The notes: a model not told the origin generated them from the sequence alone. A stretch of DNA of 64,000 nt from Thauera butanivorans NBRC 103042 (GCF_001591165.1 NZ_BCUG01000002.1:1-64000), one strand, 5' to 3'. Counted from the first letter of the stretch, positions 46,645 through 57,111 are shown. Numbers and translations: made by a program.

Positions 46645-47493
46645 ATGGACATCGACCTCGCCGCCTTCCGTCTCAACGCCCTCGCCCTGCTGACGCGCGC
46701 CGATGCCAGCAGCGGGGCCGCAAGCGCCGGCCAGGCCGGCCTGTTCGAGACGCTGCTGAAGCTCCAGAGCGCGCGCCTGCCCGGTGCCTCGGGCGCCGGC
46801 ATGGACGGTATGCTGCCGGGCGGCACATCGGCACGGATGCAGTCAGTGCTTGCCCAGCTCGAAGCGAGCAACAGCGCCTTCCTGCGGCGCTACAACACGC
46901 GCGTCGAGTCGATCGGCAACGAAGCCGAAGTGCTGACGCGCCTGCGCGAGCGGCTGGCCGAACTGGGCAGCGCCGGCGATGGGCTGAAGCAGCTCACGGC
47001 GGCCAGCGCGGACGGTGACATCAAGGCTGCACTCAGGGATTTCATCGAGCGCTACAACCAGTGGGACAGCGAATTCGATCCCTATTTCGAGGACGGCGCG
47101 CTGCTCGACGGCAACCAGGCGGGCGAAGTCGCGCGCTTTTCGCTGCGCCGCGAAGCCGGTTCGATCTTCCATGGCGCGGGCAACGGCGGCTTCGCCCTCG
47201 GCCTCACCGACATGGGGGTGGGCTTCACGCCCGATGGCCAGCTGCAACTCGACGAACAGGCTTTCGATGCCGCGCTGCTGGCCGGGCGCGAAGGCGCGCT
47301 GCAGACGCTGCACAACGTCGCCGGCGCTTTCTCCACTGCAGCCGAGCTGCTTGCCGCCGATGGCCATCTGCTGGATCGGCGCATCGGCAACGCCGGACGT
47401 GCCGTGGCCTGGGCAGCGGAGAACCAGGGCGCGCTGATGGCCGAATTCGGCCCGAACACCGCCGCGGCAAAACTGGCGAAATGGTATCGCTGA
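46645..47493 (+). CDS. Orphan protein resembling the C-terminal region of flagellar cap FliD
   Basis: A 282-aa soluble protein I do not firmly recognise. The N-terminal third is helical and rich in Ala/Leu (FETLLKLQSARLPGASG, then LEASNSAFLRRYNTRVESIG). The C-terminal half has features of the FliD C-terminal domain: GLTDMGVGFTPDGQLQLDEQ (about 190-209), then AFDAALLAGREGALQTLHNV and a final helix around GHLLDRRIGNAGRAVAW. GAGG lies 9 nt before the ATG. No flagellar gene is near. It may be a relative of FliD or of FlgL-like filament proteins, or a coiled-coil protein that only resembles them. Confidence 0.55.
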   Translation: MDIDLAAFRLNALALLTRADASSGAASAGQAGLFETLLKLQSARLPGASGAGMDGMLPGGTSARMQSVLAQLEASNSAFLRRYNTRVESIGNEAEVLTRLRERLAELGSAGDGLKQLTAASADGDIKAALRDFIERYNQWDSEFDPYFEDGALLDGNQAGEVARFSLRREAGSIFHGAGNGGFALGLTDMGVGFTPDGQLQLDEQAFDAALLAGREGALQTLHNVAGAFSTAAELLAADGHLLDRRIGNAGRAVAWAAENQGALMAEFGPNTAAAKLAKWYR

Positions 47494-47522
47494 CGCCCAT
47501 CGCCCGGCCTGATTCGTTCCGC

Positions 47523-47550
47523 TTGACTTTCCCCCTGCATCGCATACACT
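47523..47550 (+). promoter_or_regulatory. Promoter of the terC riboswitch transcript
   Basis: TTGACT (47523-47528), 16-nt spacer, TACACT (47545-47550). Transcription would begin near 47557, just upstream of the conserved riboswitch core. Confidence 0.65.
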
Positions 47551-47556
47551 CGCGGC

Positions 47557-47711
47557 CTTCAAGGGGAGTAGCTTCTCAAGCCGCAACATCGTCATCACGG
47601 CAGCCTGTCGCCAGACATGCTCCCGGTGCTGCGGGCAACCGGATCATCGGAACATCGATTCGTTGCAAGCGAGACCTTGCCCAAGGGCAAGGTCCGTGCA
47701 CGCAAAACAGC
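47557..47711 (+). ncRNA. yybP-ykoY manganese riboswitch upstream of terC
   Basis: The leader carries the hallmark GGGGAGTAGC (47563-47572) and the second conserved block around GAGACCTTGCC (47671-47681), whose perfect hairpin GACCTTGCCC/GGGCAAGGTC spans 47673-47694. These are the defining parts of the yybP-ykoY element, which senses Mn2+ and precedes terC/alx, mntP and related genes. The known TerC/Alx family link and the terminator that follows support the call. Boundaries are approximate. Confidence 0.85.
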
Positions 47712-47714
47712 TGC

Positions 47715-47752
47715 AGGGTCTGTGTCCTTCGGGAACAGGCCCTTTTTGTTTT
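47715..47752 (+). terminator. Riboswitch-controlled terminator before terC
   Basis: AGGGTCTGT (47715-47723) pairs with ACAGGCCCT (47735-47743) with one T-G pair, followed by TTTTTGTTTTG. It lies between the riboswitch core and the terC ribosome site, so Mn2+ binding would be expected to prevent its folding and turn terC on. Confidence 0.8.
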
Positions 47753-47766
47753 GTGCGGAGCACGCA

Positions 47767-48726
47767 ATGGAATCGATCGGTACGTGGTGGTTGTGGGCGG
47801 TGTTTGCCGCCATCGTGGTGGTGATGCTGCTGGTGGATCTGTTCGCCTTCGGCGGCGGCAAGCAGCATCGGGTATCGCTGAAGGAAGCGGCCGGCTGGTC
47901 GGTGGCCTGGGTTACGGTGTCGCTGCTGTTCGCCGGCGGGCTGTGGTGGTATCTGGACGGCACCATGGGCCGCGCGATCGCCAACGAGCAGGCGCTGGCC
48001 TTCGTCACCGGCTATCTGGTCGAAAAATCGCTGGCGGTCGACAACGTCTTCGTCTGGATGATGATCTTCAGCTTCTTCGCCGTGCCGCTGGAACTGCAGC
48101 GCCGCGTGCTGCTGTACGGCATCGTCGGCGCGATCGTGCTGCGCACGATCATGATCTTCGCCGGCAGCTGGCTGATCGCCGAATTCCACTGGCTGCTGTA
48201 CGTGTTCGGCGTCTTCCTGGTGATCACCGGCATCAAGATGGTGTGGTTCGCCGAGCACGACCCCGACCTTGACAAGAACCCCTTCGTCCGCTGGATCCGC
48301 AACCACTACCCGGTCACCGAGCGCCTGGAAGGCGAGCGCTTCTTCGTCGTCCGCAACGGCGTGCGCATGATCACCCCGCTCTTCCTCGCGCTGGTGCTGG
48401 TCGAGATCTCGGACGTGATCTTCGCGGTCGACAGCATCCCGGCGATCTTCGCGATCACCACCGACCCCTTCATCGTGCTGACCTCGAACCTGTTCGCCAT
48501 CCTCGGCCTGCGCGCGATGTACTTCCTGCTCGCCGACCTGGGCGACCGCTTCGAGCTGCTCAAGTACGGCCTGGCGGCGATCCTGATCTTCATCGGCACC
48601 AAGATGCTGGTCGTCGAGTGGATCAAGATCCCGGTGCTGGTCTCGCTCGGCGTGGTCGCGGTGATCCTCGCCATCGCCGTCGGCGCGAGCCTGTGGCACA
48701 GCGCGAAGAAGAGGTCTCAGGCCTGA
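47767..48726 (+). CDS. terC: TerC/Alx-family integral membrane protein
   Basis: A 319-aa membrane protein with about nine helices (for example [67 protein letters not shown]). The family motifs [13 protein letters not shown] (about 85-97) and [20 protein letters not shown] (about 210-229), with conserved acidic residues in membrane, are intact. E. coli Alx and relatives export Mn2+; TerC was named for tellurite resistance. ATG 47767 has GGAG upstream; the earlier in-frame codons lie in the riboswitch. Regulation by the upstream Mn2+ riboswitch is likely. Confidence 0.93.
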   Translation: MESIGTWWLWAVFAAIVVVMLLVDLFAFGGGKQHRVSLKEAAGWSVAWVTVSLLFAGGLWWYLDGTMGRAIANEQALAFVTGYLVEKSLAVDNVFVWMMIFSFFAVPLELQRRVLLYGIVGAIVLRTIMIFAGSWLIAEFHWLLYVFGVFLVITGIKMVWFAEHDPDLDKNPFVRWIRNHYPVTERLEGERFFVVRNGVRMITPLFLALVLVEISDVIFAVDSIPAIFAITTDPFIVLTSNLFAILGLRAMYFLLADLGDRFELLKYGLAAILIFIGTKMLVVEWIKIPVLVSLGVVAVILAIAVGASLWHSAKKRSQA

Positions 48727-48732
48727 TGCGTA

Positions 48733-50929
<2,197 letters not shown>

Positions 50930-50948
50930 TCCAGACAGGGAAGCAAGC

Positions 50949-51797
50949 ATGCAACGCATCGAACACCGCGCCTGCTTCGGCGGCTGGCAGGACGTCCATC
51001 GCCACCGCTCCGAAGTGCTGGGCTGCGAGATGAACTTCGCCGTCTACCTGCCGCCGCAGGCGGCGGGCGGAGCGAAGCTGCCGGTGCTGTACTGGCTGTC
51101 CGGCCTGACCTGCACCGAGCAGAACTTCGTCACCAAGGCCGGCGCACAGCGCTACGCTGCCGAACACGGTCTCATCATCGTCGCGCCCGACACCAGCCCG
51201 CGCGGCGACGACGTCGCCGATGCGGACGGCTACGATCTCGGCAAGGGCGCGGGCTTCTACCTCAACGCCACCCGGCAGCCCTGGGCGAAGCATTACCGGA
51301 TGTACGACTACATCGTCGACGAACTGCCGGCGCTGGTCGAAACGAACTTCCCGGCCAGCACTGCACGCGGCATCAGCGGACATTCGATGGGCGGGCACGG
51401 CGCGCTGAGCATCGCGCTGAAGAATCCCGGCCGCTACCGCAGCGTGTCGGCCTTCTCGCCGATCGTCGCGCCGACGCAGGTGCCCTGGGGCGAGAAGGCG
51501 TTCTCGAGCTACCTCGGCGGCGACCGCGAGGCATGGAAGCAGTACGACACCGTGGAACTGGTGGCCTCGGCCAGCGAGAAGCTGCCGCTGCTGGTCGATC
51601 AGGGCGACGCCGACGAATTCCTCGACAGCCAGCTCAAGCCGCAACTGCTGCAGGCCGCCTGCGAGGCCGCGGGCCATCCGCTGACGCTGCGCATGCAGCC
51701 GGGCTACGACCACAGCTACTACTTCATCGCCAGCTTCATCGGCGACCACCTGCGCCATCATGCGCAGGCGCTGCTTGGGAAGGCCGCCGCCAGGTGA
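50949..51797 (+). CDS. fghA: S-formylglutathione hydrolase
   Basis: A 282-aa esterase releasing formate and glutathione from S-formylglutathione. The nucleophile Ser is in [18 protein letters not shown] (about 140-157), the Asp and His are in [12 protein letters not shown] (about 216) and [16 protein letters not shown] (about 256). The N-terminal [11 protein letters not shown] and [11 protein letters not shown] match the family. GGGAAGC precedes the ATG. Confidence 0.95.
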   Translation: MQRIEHRACFGGWQDVHRHRSEVLGCEMNFAVYLPPQAAGGAKLPVLYWLSGLTCTEQNFVTKAGAQRYAAEHGLIIVAPDTSPRGDDVADADGYDLGKGAGFYLNATRQPWAKHYRMYDYIVDELPALVETNFPASTARGISGHSMGGHGALSIALKNPGRYRSVSAFSPIVAPTQVPWGEKAFSSYLGGDREAWKQYDTVELVASASEKLPLLVDQGDADEFLDSQLKPQLLQAACEAAGHPLTLRMQPGYDHSYYFIASFIGDHLRHHAQALLGKAAAR

Positions 51798-51804
51798 TTC
51801 TCAT

Positions 51805-51896
51805 GGGAGCGGCTTGCCGCGAACAGAGCTGCAATAGCGGCCCTTCCCGATCGGGCAGGCCTGCGACCTGTATTCGCGGCTCGGCGCTCCTGCGAG
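51805..51896. repeat. REP-like inverted element
   Basis: GGGAGCGGCTTGCCGCGAA (51805-51823) and, inverted, 51873-51896 (TTCGCGGCTCGGCGCTCC and following bases). The two arms are nearly complementary, as in a REP doublet. The same GGAGCGGC-GCCGCGAA pattern occurs at 36779-36860. Confidence 0.6.
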
Positions 51897-51939
51897 GGCT
51901 TGTGCTGTTTGTTCGGAAAAATAGAGACGGCCCCCCTCC

Positions 51940-52635
51940 ATGTCCTTCTCCCATGATCTGCCGCTGACGTCGAACACGACGATCCGTAACGTTCGCCGCG
52001 ACTTCAGCGAATGGCATCTGGGCCGTCCGTACTACCTGCTGTGGGCGCTGGATGTCGATGTGGCGCCGGTACGCCGGCGCGTGGCCGCGGCCCGGCGGCA
52101 CCTGTCCGGGCTGCTGCTCGACGGCTATCTGCGCCAGCCGCACATCACCGTCGGCCTGTGCGGCTTTCCGAGTCCAGAGCCGGTGCATGCCGACGATTTC
52201 GGCGCCGAACTGCTGCACAGCCAGATCGATGCGCTGAACGGATTGCGGCCCGAAGCCTTCGACATCGAAATCGGTGCGCTGGACGGCTTCACCTCCGCGC
52301 CCTACCTCGCCGTCCATGACAGCGGCCGGCACATCGAAGGTCTGCATGCCTGCCTGAACCTTGCTCCTCAGCTGCCGGCGCACACCGACTACCGCCCGCA
52401 CGTCACCGTGGGGCTGTACCGCGGCGCATGGCCGCTGGATGCCGTCCATGCCCGGCTGGCGGCGTTCGCACCCGGCGGCACGCTGCCGCTGCGCATCACC
52501 CGCATCAGCCTGCTCGGCTACGCCAGCAGGGAAATCGGCGGCCGGCTGCGCCGCATCGCCGACTACGACTTCGCCCACGCCCGCTGCATCCCCGCGGCGG
52601 GCGGCGCGGAGCTGCTGCCCTTTCCCCTGCCCTGA
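51940..52635 (+). CDS. 2H phosphoesterase-family protein (2'-5' RNA ligase-like)
   Basis: A 231-aa protein with the two signature motifs of the 2H superfamily: QPHITVGLCGF (about 66-76) and RPHVTVGLYRG (about 150-160), each H-h-T/S-h. Such proteins act as cyclic phosphodiesterases or RNA 2'-5' ligases in RNA or tRNA metabolism. The substrate cannot be told. It lies after fghA but is separated by a REP-like element, so it is probably its own unit. It is convergent with the Lon-like gene. Confidence 0.8.
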   Translation: MSFSHDLPLTSNTTIRNVRRDFSEWHLGRPYYLLWALDVDVAPVRRRVAAARRHLSGLLLDGYLRQPHITVGLCGFPSPEPVHADDFGAELLHSQIDALNGLRPEAFDIEIGALDGFTSAPYLAVHDSGRHIEGLHACLNLAPQLPAHTDYRPHVTVGLYRGAWPLDAVHARLAAFAPGGTLPLRITRISLLGYASREIGGRLRRIADYDFAHARCIPAAGGAELLPFPLP

Positions 52636-52648
52636 CGCGCGCCCTGCC

Positions 52649-55090
52649 TCAGACGCTGTGACGCCGGCGATGCTGGCGCGAGCCCACTGCGCCTTCCGCA
52701 TCGGCATGGGCGTGGCGCGCGGCAGTCATCTCGGCCAGCACGGCGGCGACCTTGTGGTTCAGCGTGCCCTTGGGAATCACGCCCTTGGCGTCGGGTTCGC
52801 CCGCTTCCACGCCGGTCAGCACGGTCATCGCCTCATCGACCGTCTTCACCGCATGGATGTGGAACAGGCCCTGCTCCGCCGCCTGCACCACGTCCTCGCG
52901 CAGCATCAGGTGGCGCACGCTGGCGGCGGGGATGACGACGCCGTGGCTGCCGTCCAGCCCGCGCGCCGTGCACAGGTCGTAGAAGCCTTCGATCTTTTCG
53001 TTGACGCCGCCGATCACCTGCACTTCGCCGAACTGGTTCACCGAGCCGGTGATGGCGAAGCGCTGTTGGATCGGAATCTGCGTCAGCGCCGACAGCAGCG
53101 CGCACAGTTCGGCCAGCGAGGCCGAATCGCCTTCGACCGGCGCATACGACTGCTCGAACACCAGGCTGGCCGACAGCGACATCGGCTGGTGGCGGGCATA
53201 GCGCGCGGCGAGGAAGGCCGACAGGATCAGCACGCCCTTGGAATGGATGGCGCCGCCCAGTTCGGTCTCGCGCTCGATGTCGACCACATCGCCCTCGCCC
53301 ATGCGCACGGTCGCGGTGATGCGCACCGGATGGCCGAAGCGCTCGCCCGCCAGCTCGACCACCACCAGGCCGTTGATCTGGCCGGCACGCTCGCCGTCGG
53401 TGGAGATCAGCGTCGTGCCGTCGAGGATGGATTCGCGCACACGGGACGGGTAGCGGTTGCAGCGCCGCGCGCGCGCCTCCAGCGCGGCTTCGACTTCGGC
53501 ACGGCCGGTGGCGGCCAGGCCCTTCAGCCGCGCCTGGTGGTCCGCTTCGCGCATCAAGTCGGACAGCGCGCGGGTGTTCAGCGACAGCCGGCCGGCATCC
53601 TCGGCCAGGCGCGCGCCCTCCTCCACCAGCCGCGCGACGCCGCTGCGGTCGATCGGCAGCAGCTTGGCGCTGCGCACCAGCAGCGCCATCAGGCGGGCGT
53701 ACTCGCATTCATTGTCGGGCGTGCGCGGCAGGTCGTCGTCGAAGTCGGCCGCGACCTTGAACAGGTCGGCGAACTCCGGGTCGTTGTCCATCAGCAGGTA
53801 GTAGATGTCGCGGTCGCCGATCAGCACCACTTTCAGCGCGCTCGGTACCGCCTCCGGCTCCAGCGTCAGCGCACCGCTCCAGCCCTGCGCCTCGGCCGGC
53901 GGCTCGATGCGGATCTCGCCCGCGCGCAGGCAGCGCTTCAGGCCTTCCCAGGCATAGGGCTGGGTCAGCAGGCGCTCGGCGTCGAGCACCAGATAGCCGC
54001 CATTGGCGCGGTGCAATGCGCCGGCGCGGATCAGATTGAAATGGGTGACCTGGTTGCCCTGCTGCACGACGTGCTCGATGCGGCCGATCAGGTTGCCGTA
54101 GCCGGGGTTGTTCTCGAACACCACCGGCGCCCCCTGCGAAGCCGAATGATCAACCAGCAGCTTGACCTGGTAGCGCTGGTAACGGGCTGCCTCCTCGGAC
54201 TCGGTGGCGTCCTCGTCCATCTCGTCGAGCATCGTGCCCCGGATCGCGCTGTCGAGCACGTCCTTTTGCACCGCATCGAGAAAACCCAGCACTTCGGGCA
54301 GGTCGGCGTGCGCCTCGCGCACTTCGCGCAGCAGATGCGACACCGCCGGCCCCAGCACTTCGGCTTCGGCGCGCTCGATCGACTCGCGCACCGCCTTGCG
54401 CCAGCCGGGGAAATCGTTGAGCAGGTCTTCGAGCTTCTCGCTCCAGGCGGTGACGCGCGCCTCGATGGCCTTGCGTTCCTCCTCGGGCAGCGCCTCGAAC
54501 GCTTCGGGCGACATCACCTCGCCCTCGCGGGTGGGCGCGAAGACGAAGCCTTCCGGCGTCTGCAGCAGCGAGATCGATTCGGCGCCGCAGGCTTCGCCGA
54601 GCTCGCGCAGCGCGCCGTCCTCGCGCGCCTTGTGGGCATTCTGCAGCGCCTCGACGCGCTCGCTGTGGGCCTCGCTGTCGAGCGCCGCGCCCAGTGCCGG
54701 GCCGAGCTCGCGGATGAAGGTCTGCATGTGGCTGCGCAGCGTGGCGCCGCGCCCGGCGGGCAAGGCAAGCAGCCTGGGCTTCAGCGCCTCGTCGAAGTTG
54801 TGCAGGTAGCACAGGTCCGGCGGCACCGCTTCGGTCGCCGCGCGTTCGCGCAGCAGGCGGAAGGTGGTGGCATGCTTGCCGCTGCCCGGCTCGCCCAGCA
54901 CGAATACATGGTAGCCGCTGTGGCCCATGGCGAGGCCGAACCTGATGGCCTCGACGGCGCGCGCCTGGCCGAGGTCGCCGGCGTGGCCGCCGGATGGATC
55001 GTCGAGGGATTCGGTGGTGTCGAAGGTGAAGCAGGCTGGGTCGCAATAGGTACGCAGTGCCGATGCCGGCAGGGCCACGGGTTCGGCCAT
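52649..55090 (-). CDS. Lon-like ATP-dependent protease (AAA_32 / Lon C-terminal, LonB-like)
   Basis: An 813-aa soluble protein. The N-terminus lacks the usual Lon substrate domain. The ATPase has Walker A LGEPGSGKHATTFRLL (about 62-77), an inserted helical region, and Walker B around GGYLVLDAERLL. The C-terminal Lon protease domain has the catalytic Ser in VEGDSASLAELCALLSAL (about 675-692) and Lys in GGVNEKIEGFYDLC (about 720-733). There is no membrane segment. ATG 55090 is preferred over 55099 because GGAG lies 10 nt upstream of it. The likely role is quality-control proteolysis. It is convergent with the 2H gene. Confidence 0.87.
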   Translation of the reverse strand: MAEPVALPASALRTYCDPACFTFDTTESLDDPSGGHAGDLGQARAVEAIRFGLAMGHSGYHVFVLGEPGSGKHATTFRLLRERAATEAVPPDLCYLHNFDEALKPRLLALPAGRGATLRSHMQTFIRELGPALGAALDSEAHSERVEALQNAHKAREDGALRELGEACGAESISLLQTPEGFVFAPTREGEVMSPEAFEALPEEERKAIEARVTAWSEKLEDLLNDFPGWRKAVRESIERAEAEVLGPAVSHLLREVREAHADLPEVLGFLDAVQKDVLDSAIRGTMLDEMDEDATESEEAARYQRYQVKLLVDHSASQGAPVVFENNPGYGNLIGRIEHVVQQGNQVTHFNLIRAGALHRANGGYLVLDAERLLTQPYAWEGLKRCLRAGEIRIEPPAEAQGWSGALTLEPEAVPSALKVVLIGDRDIYYLLMDNDPEFADLFKVAADFDDDLPRTPDNECEYARLMALLVRSAKLLPIDRSGVARLVEEGARLAEDAGRLSLNTRALSDLMREADHQARLKGLAATGRAEVEAALEARARRCNRYPSRVRESILDGTTLISTDGERAGQINGLVVVELAGERFGHPVRITATVRMGEGDVVDIERETELGGAIHSKGVLILSAFLAARYARHQPMSLSASLVFEQSYAPVEGDSASLAELCALLSALTQIPIQQRFAITGSVNQFGEVQVIGGVNEKIEGFYDLCTARGLDGSHGVVIPAASVRHLMLREDVVQAAEQGLFHIHAVKTVDEAMTVLTGVEAGEPDAKGVIPKGTLNHKVAAVLAEMTAARHAHADAEGAVGSRQHRRRHSV

Positions 55091-55166
55091 TGTTGTCATT
55101 CTCCAGAAGCCGGATTCGATCCGGAGCCGAATGATACACCGTGGCCACCGGCCTCCCTCCGCACCG

Positions 55167-55216
55167 CCGGCCAAACCCGGCCTCAGCGTCTTCCGCCGAT
55201 TACGCGGCGCCTGGAA
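55167..55216 (+). pseudogene. Fossil of a Phd-type antitoxin gene 3' part
   Basis: The 50 nt match 56613-56662 inside the Phd-type antitoxin gene at 46 positions. In the antitoxin frame it reads AKPGLSVFRRLRGAWN, against AKPDFSVFRQLRGAWK in the intact gene. The rest of that gene is not seen around it. It lies between the Lon-like gene and the 236-aa gene, which otherwise leave a 197-nt gap. Confidence 0.8.
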
Positions 55217-55287
55217 CCATGACACGACCTGTCGTGCCGCCTCGCGATACTGGCTGCCCGAACAGCCTTCCTTGCCAGGAGTCGAAC

Positions 55288-55998
55288 ATGGAAACCACGC
55301 CCACCCCGATCCACGCGCCAAACCGCCATGCCACGCCGCAAGAGCACGAACACGCTCTCATGGTGCTGCGCTCCCTCGGCAGCGGTCTTGCCATCGGCCT
55401 CGTCCAGTTGTCAGCCTGCCTCGAACCGGAAGAAGACAGCCCGATCCTCGTCACGACCGATTTCGACGACATCGGTGACGCCACCATCCTGCTCGTCCCA
55501 CCAGGCGAATACCCGCTTGCCCCCGACACCCTGGAGCAGGTCACACATCTCATCGGCCTGGGCGAAAATCCGGACTCGTACCCGGTACTCATCCTCGAAG
55601 GCGAGGAAAGCGAGGCCATCAACCTGGATACAGAGGACTCATCCCCCATGCGCATGTTCCAGTCGGATACCTGCTTTGCCAACGTAGCGCTGCAAGCAAG
55701 CGAACAGACCGTGCTGGAAACATGCTTCGGCATCATGGACGACAAGCAGTTTTCCGACATGTTCTTCAACGTCGAATGGCACGGCGAGATCGATGCGCTC
55801 AATACCGCCATGTTCACCTTCCTCCACGGCAGGGACTGGGCACTGGAAGCCTACGGCAGGGAAAGCTACCGGGCACGGAACAGGATCGAAAGAGGACTGG
55901 ATTTCGTCCATCAAGGCATGATGAACGCCATCGACAATACCTTCCGGCCTCTTGTGCGTCTGGGCGAAAAGCTCGACAACATCCGCGGGCTGAAGTGA
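55288..55998 (+). CDS. Protein of unknown function
   Basis: A 236-aa protein that I do not recognise. It has a His/Pro-rich start (TPTPIHAPNRHATPQEHEHA), a hydrophobic stretch (LRSLGSGLAIGLVQLSA, about 29-45) and then an acidic mixed region (DDIGDATILLVPPGEYPLAP) with many Glu and Asp. The C-terminus is helical with aromatic residues (IDALNTAMFTFLHGRDWALE). AGGAG lies 7 nt before ATG 55288. It lies in the accessory 55-57 kb segment next to toxin-antitoxin pieces and is less biased in codon use than core genes. Confidence 0.6.
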   Translation: METTPTPIHAPNRHATPQEHEHALMVLRSLGSGLAIGLVQLSACLEPEEDSPILVTTDFDDIGDATILLVPPGEYPLAPDTLEQVTHLIGLGENPDSYPVLILEGEESEAINLDTEDSSPMRMFQSDTCFANVALQASEQTVLETCFGIMDDKQFSDMFFNVEWHGEIDALNTAMFTFLHGRDWALEAYGRESYRARNRIERGLDFVHQGMMNAIDNTFRPLVRLGEKLDNIRGLK

Positions 55999-56028
55999 CA
56001 GGCAGCGAGCCGCCTAGCCCACCTGTCA
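55996..56028. terminator. Stem-loop after the 236-aa gene
   Basis: TGACAGG (55996-56002) pairs with CCTGTCA (56022-56028). The first arm includes the stop codon of the upstream gene. No T-run, so termination strength is uncertain. It lies just beyond the stop of the convergent antitoxin gene. Confidence 0.4.
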
Positions 56029-56038
56029 GGCGTTGCGA

Positions 56039-56266
56039 TCAGGTCGGGGAACTCATCACCCATCGCCTCGCATCTTCAACATCCTGCTCGGTGATGCCGA
56101 ACTGCTGCAACTTGTCGCGGACGGCCTGTGCGCGCTGGACGCGCACCGGCGTCAGCACGATTCGGCCGTTCTCGACGACCACATCGAAGTACTCGGCAGC
56201 GTCCACTGCCGACACGACGGCCTTGGGCAAGGTGATCTGGTTCTTCGAGGTCAATTTGGCAAGCAT
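56039..56266 (-). CDS. AbrB/MazE-type antitoxin, orphan
   Basis: A 75-aa protein with the swapped-hairpin AbrB motif LTSKNQITLPKAVV (about 5-18) and a basic C-terminal tail RVQRAQAVRDKLQQFGITEQ. This is the antitoxin half of VapB/AbrB-type toxin pairs. GGAGG precedes the ATG. Downstream on the minus strand there is no toxin gene, since the convergent 236-aa gene lies there; it is therefore solitary or serves as a regulator. The Phd/PIN pair 200 bp away is on the other strand. Confidence 0.75.
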   Translation of the reverse strand: MLAKLTSKNQITLPKAVVSAVDAAEYFDVVVENGRIVLTPVRVQRAQAVRDKLQQFGITEQDVEDARRWVMSSPT

Positions 56267-56455
56267 GGCAACCTCCAGGAAATCGTGAACTCACGGAAAC
56301 CTTGCTTCCTTTCTTCAGCGACTGCAAGCGGCCGTGTGCGGCAACCTTGCGGCCATTGCCACACGGCCACAAAACGGGCAGGGGCGCATCACATTGGTCA
56401 CGCGGCAGCCCTGATCTCAACTTTCCTGGATATTTCCCCAAGCGCCATTTAAGAT

Positions 56456-56472
56456 GGTCATCTCGGATGACC
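56456..56472. promoter_or_regulatory. Operator-like dyad before phd/vapC
   Basis: GGTCAT-CTCGG-ATGACC, a perfect 6-bp inverted repeat, directly after a -10-like TAAGAT (56450-56455) and before the ribosome site. It is well placed for antitoxin autorepression. Confidence 0.65.
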
Positions 56473-56486
56473 TACTGGAGCACCCC

Positions 56487-56708
56487 ATGCAGACCGTCAG
56501 CGTCGCCCAGGCCAAAGCCCACCTGAGCGCCTTGCTCGATGCCGTGCAGGCCGGAGAAGAGATCATCATCACCCGGCGCGGCCAAGCCGTGGCCCGCCTG
56601 CAAGCCGAACAACCGGCCAAACCCGATTTCAGCGTCTTCCGCCAATTACGCGGCGCCTGGAAAGAAGGCATGCGCATCGACCGTGACGCACTCCACGAGC
56701 GCGACTGA
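56487..56708 (+). CDS. Phd/YefM-family antitoxin
   Basis: A 73-aa antitoxin. The N-terminal Phd/YefM DNA-binding fold reads MQTVSVAQAKAHLSALLDAV, then GEEIIITRRGQAVARLQ. The C-terminal part (AKPDFSVFRQLRGAWKEG) should bind and block the toxin. ATG 56487 has GGAG 7 nt upstream. It precedes the PIN toxin by 4 nt and is preceded by an operator-like dyad. A broken copy of its 3' part occurs at 55167-55216. Confidence 0.9.
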   Translation: MQTVSVAQAKAHLSALLDAVQAGEEIIITRRGQAVARLQAEQPAKPDFSVFRQLRGAWKEGMRIDRDALHERD

Positions 56709-56712
56709 GCAC

Positions 56713-57111
56713 ATGACCGAACGCGCTTTTCTCGACACCAACATCGCGGTTTACCTGCTGGCCGACAACCCGGCCAAGGCTGAACGGGCCGAGGCGCTGC
56801 TCACCGCCCGGCCCTGCATCAGCACGCAGGTGGTCAATGAATTCATCAACGTCTGCACGCGCAAGCTTGGCCTCGACCGCGCTGCCGCCCACGCCAGCGC
56901 CCGCTCCCTGATGGCGCATTGCGAGGTCGTGCCGGTTTCCGCCAGCACCGTGGGCGAAGCCATGCGGCTGGGCGAACGATACGGCTTTTCCCATTGGGAC
57001 TGCCTGATTCTGGCTGCCGCGCAACTCGCGGGCTGCACCATGCTGTACAGCGAGGACATGCAACACGGCCAGCAACTGGACGGCCTGCTCATCCACAACC
57101 CTTTCCGATGA
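56713..57111 (+). CDS. vapC: PIN-domain toxin (VapC-like)
   Basis: A 132-aa PIN-fold ribonuclease. All expected acidic residues are in place: Asp8 in FLDTNIAVYLL, Glu43 in VVNEFINV, Asp96 in SHWDCLILAAA and Asp115 in YSEDMQHGQ. Relatives cleave tRNA or rRNA and stop translation when their antitoxin is degraded. Start and stop follow directly after the antitoxin gene. The Lon-like protease encoded 1.6 kb away could be a degrader of the antitoxin, but this is speculation. Confidence 0.9.
   Translation: MTERAFLDTNIAVYLLADNPAKAERAEALLTARPCISTQVVNEFINVCTRKLGLDRAAAHASARSLMAHCEVVPVSASTVGEAMRLGERYGFSHWDCLILAAAQLAGCTMLYSEDMQHGQQLDGLLIHNPFR

Noticed and set aside
52361-55222. Plus-strand 953-codon frame over the Lon-like gene
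   Set aside because: It is the antisense shadow of the Lon-like protease, whose Walker and Ser/Lys motifs are intact on the other strand.
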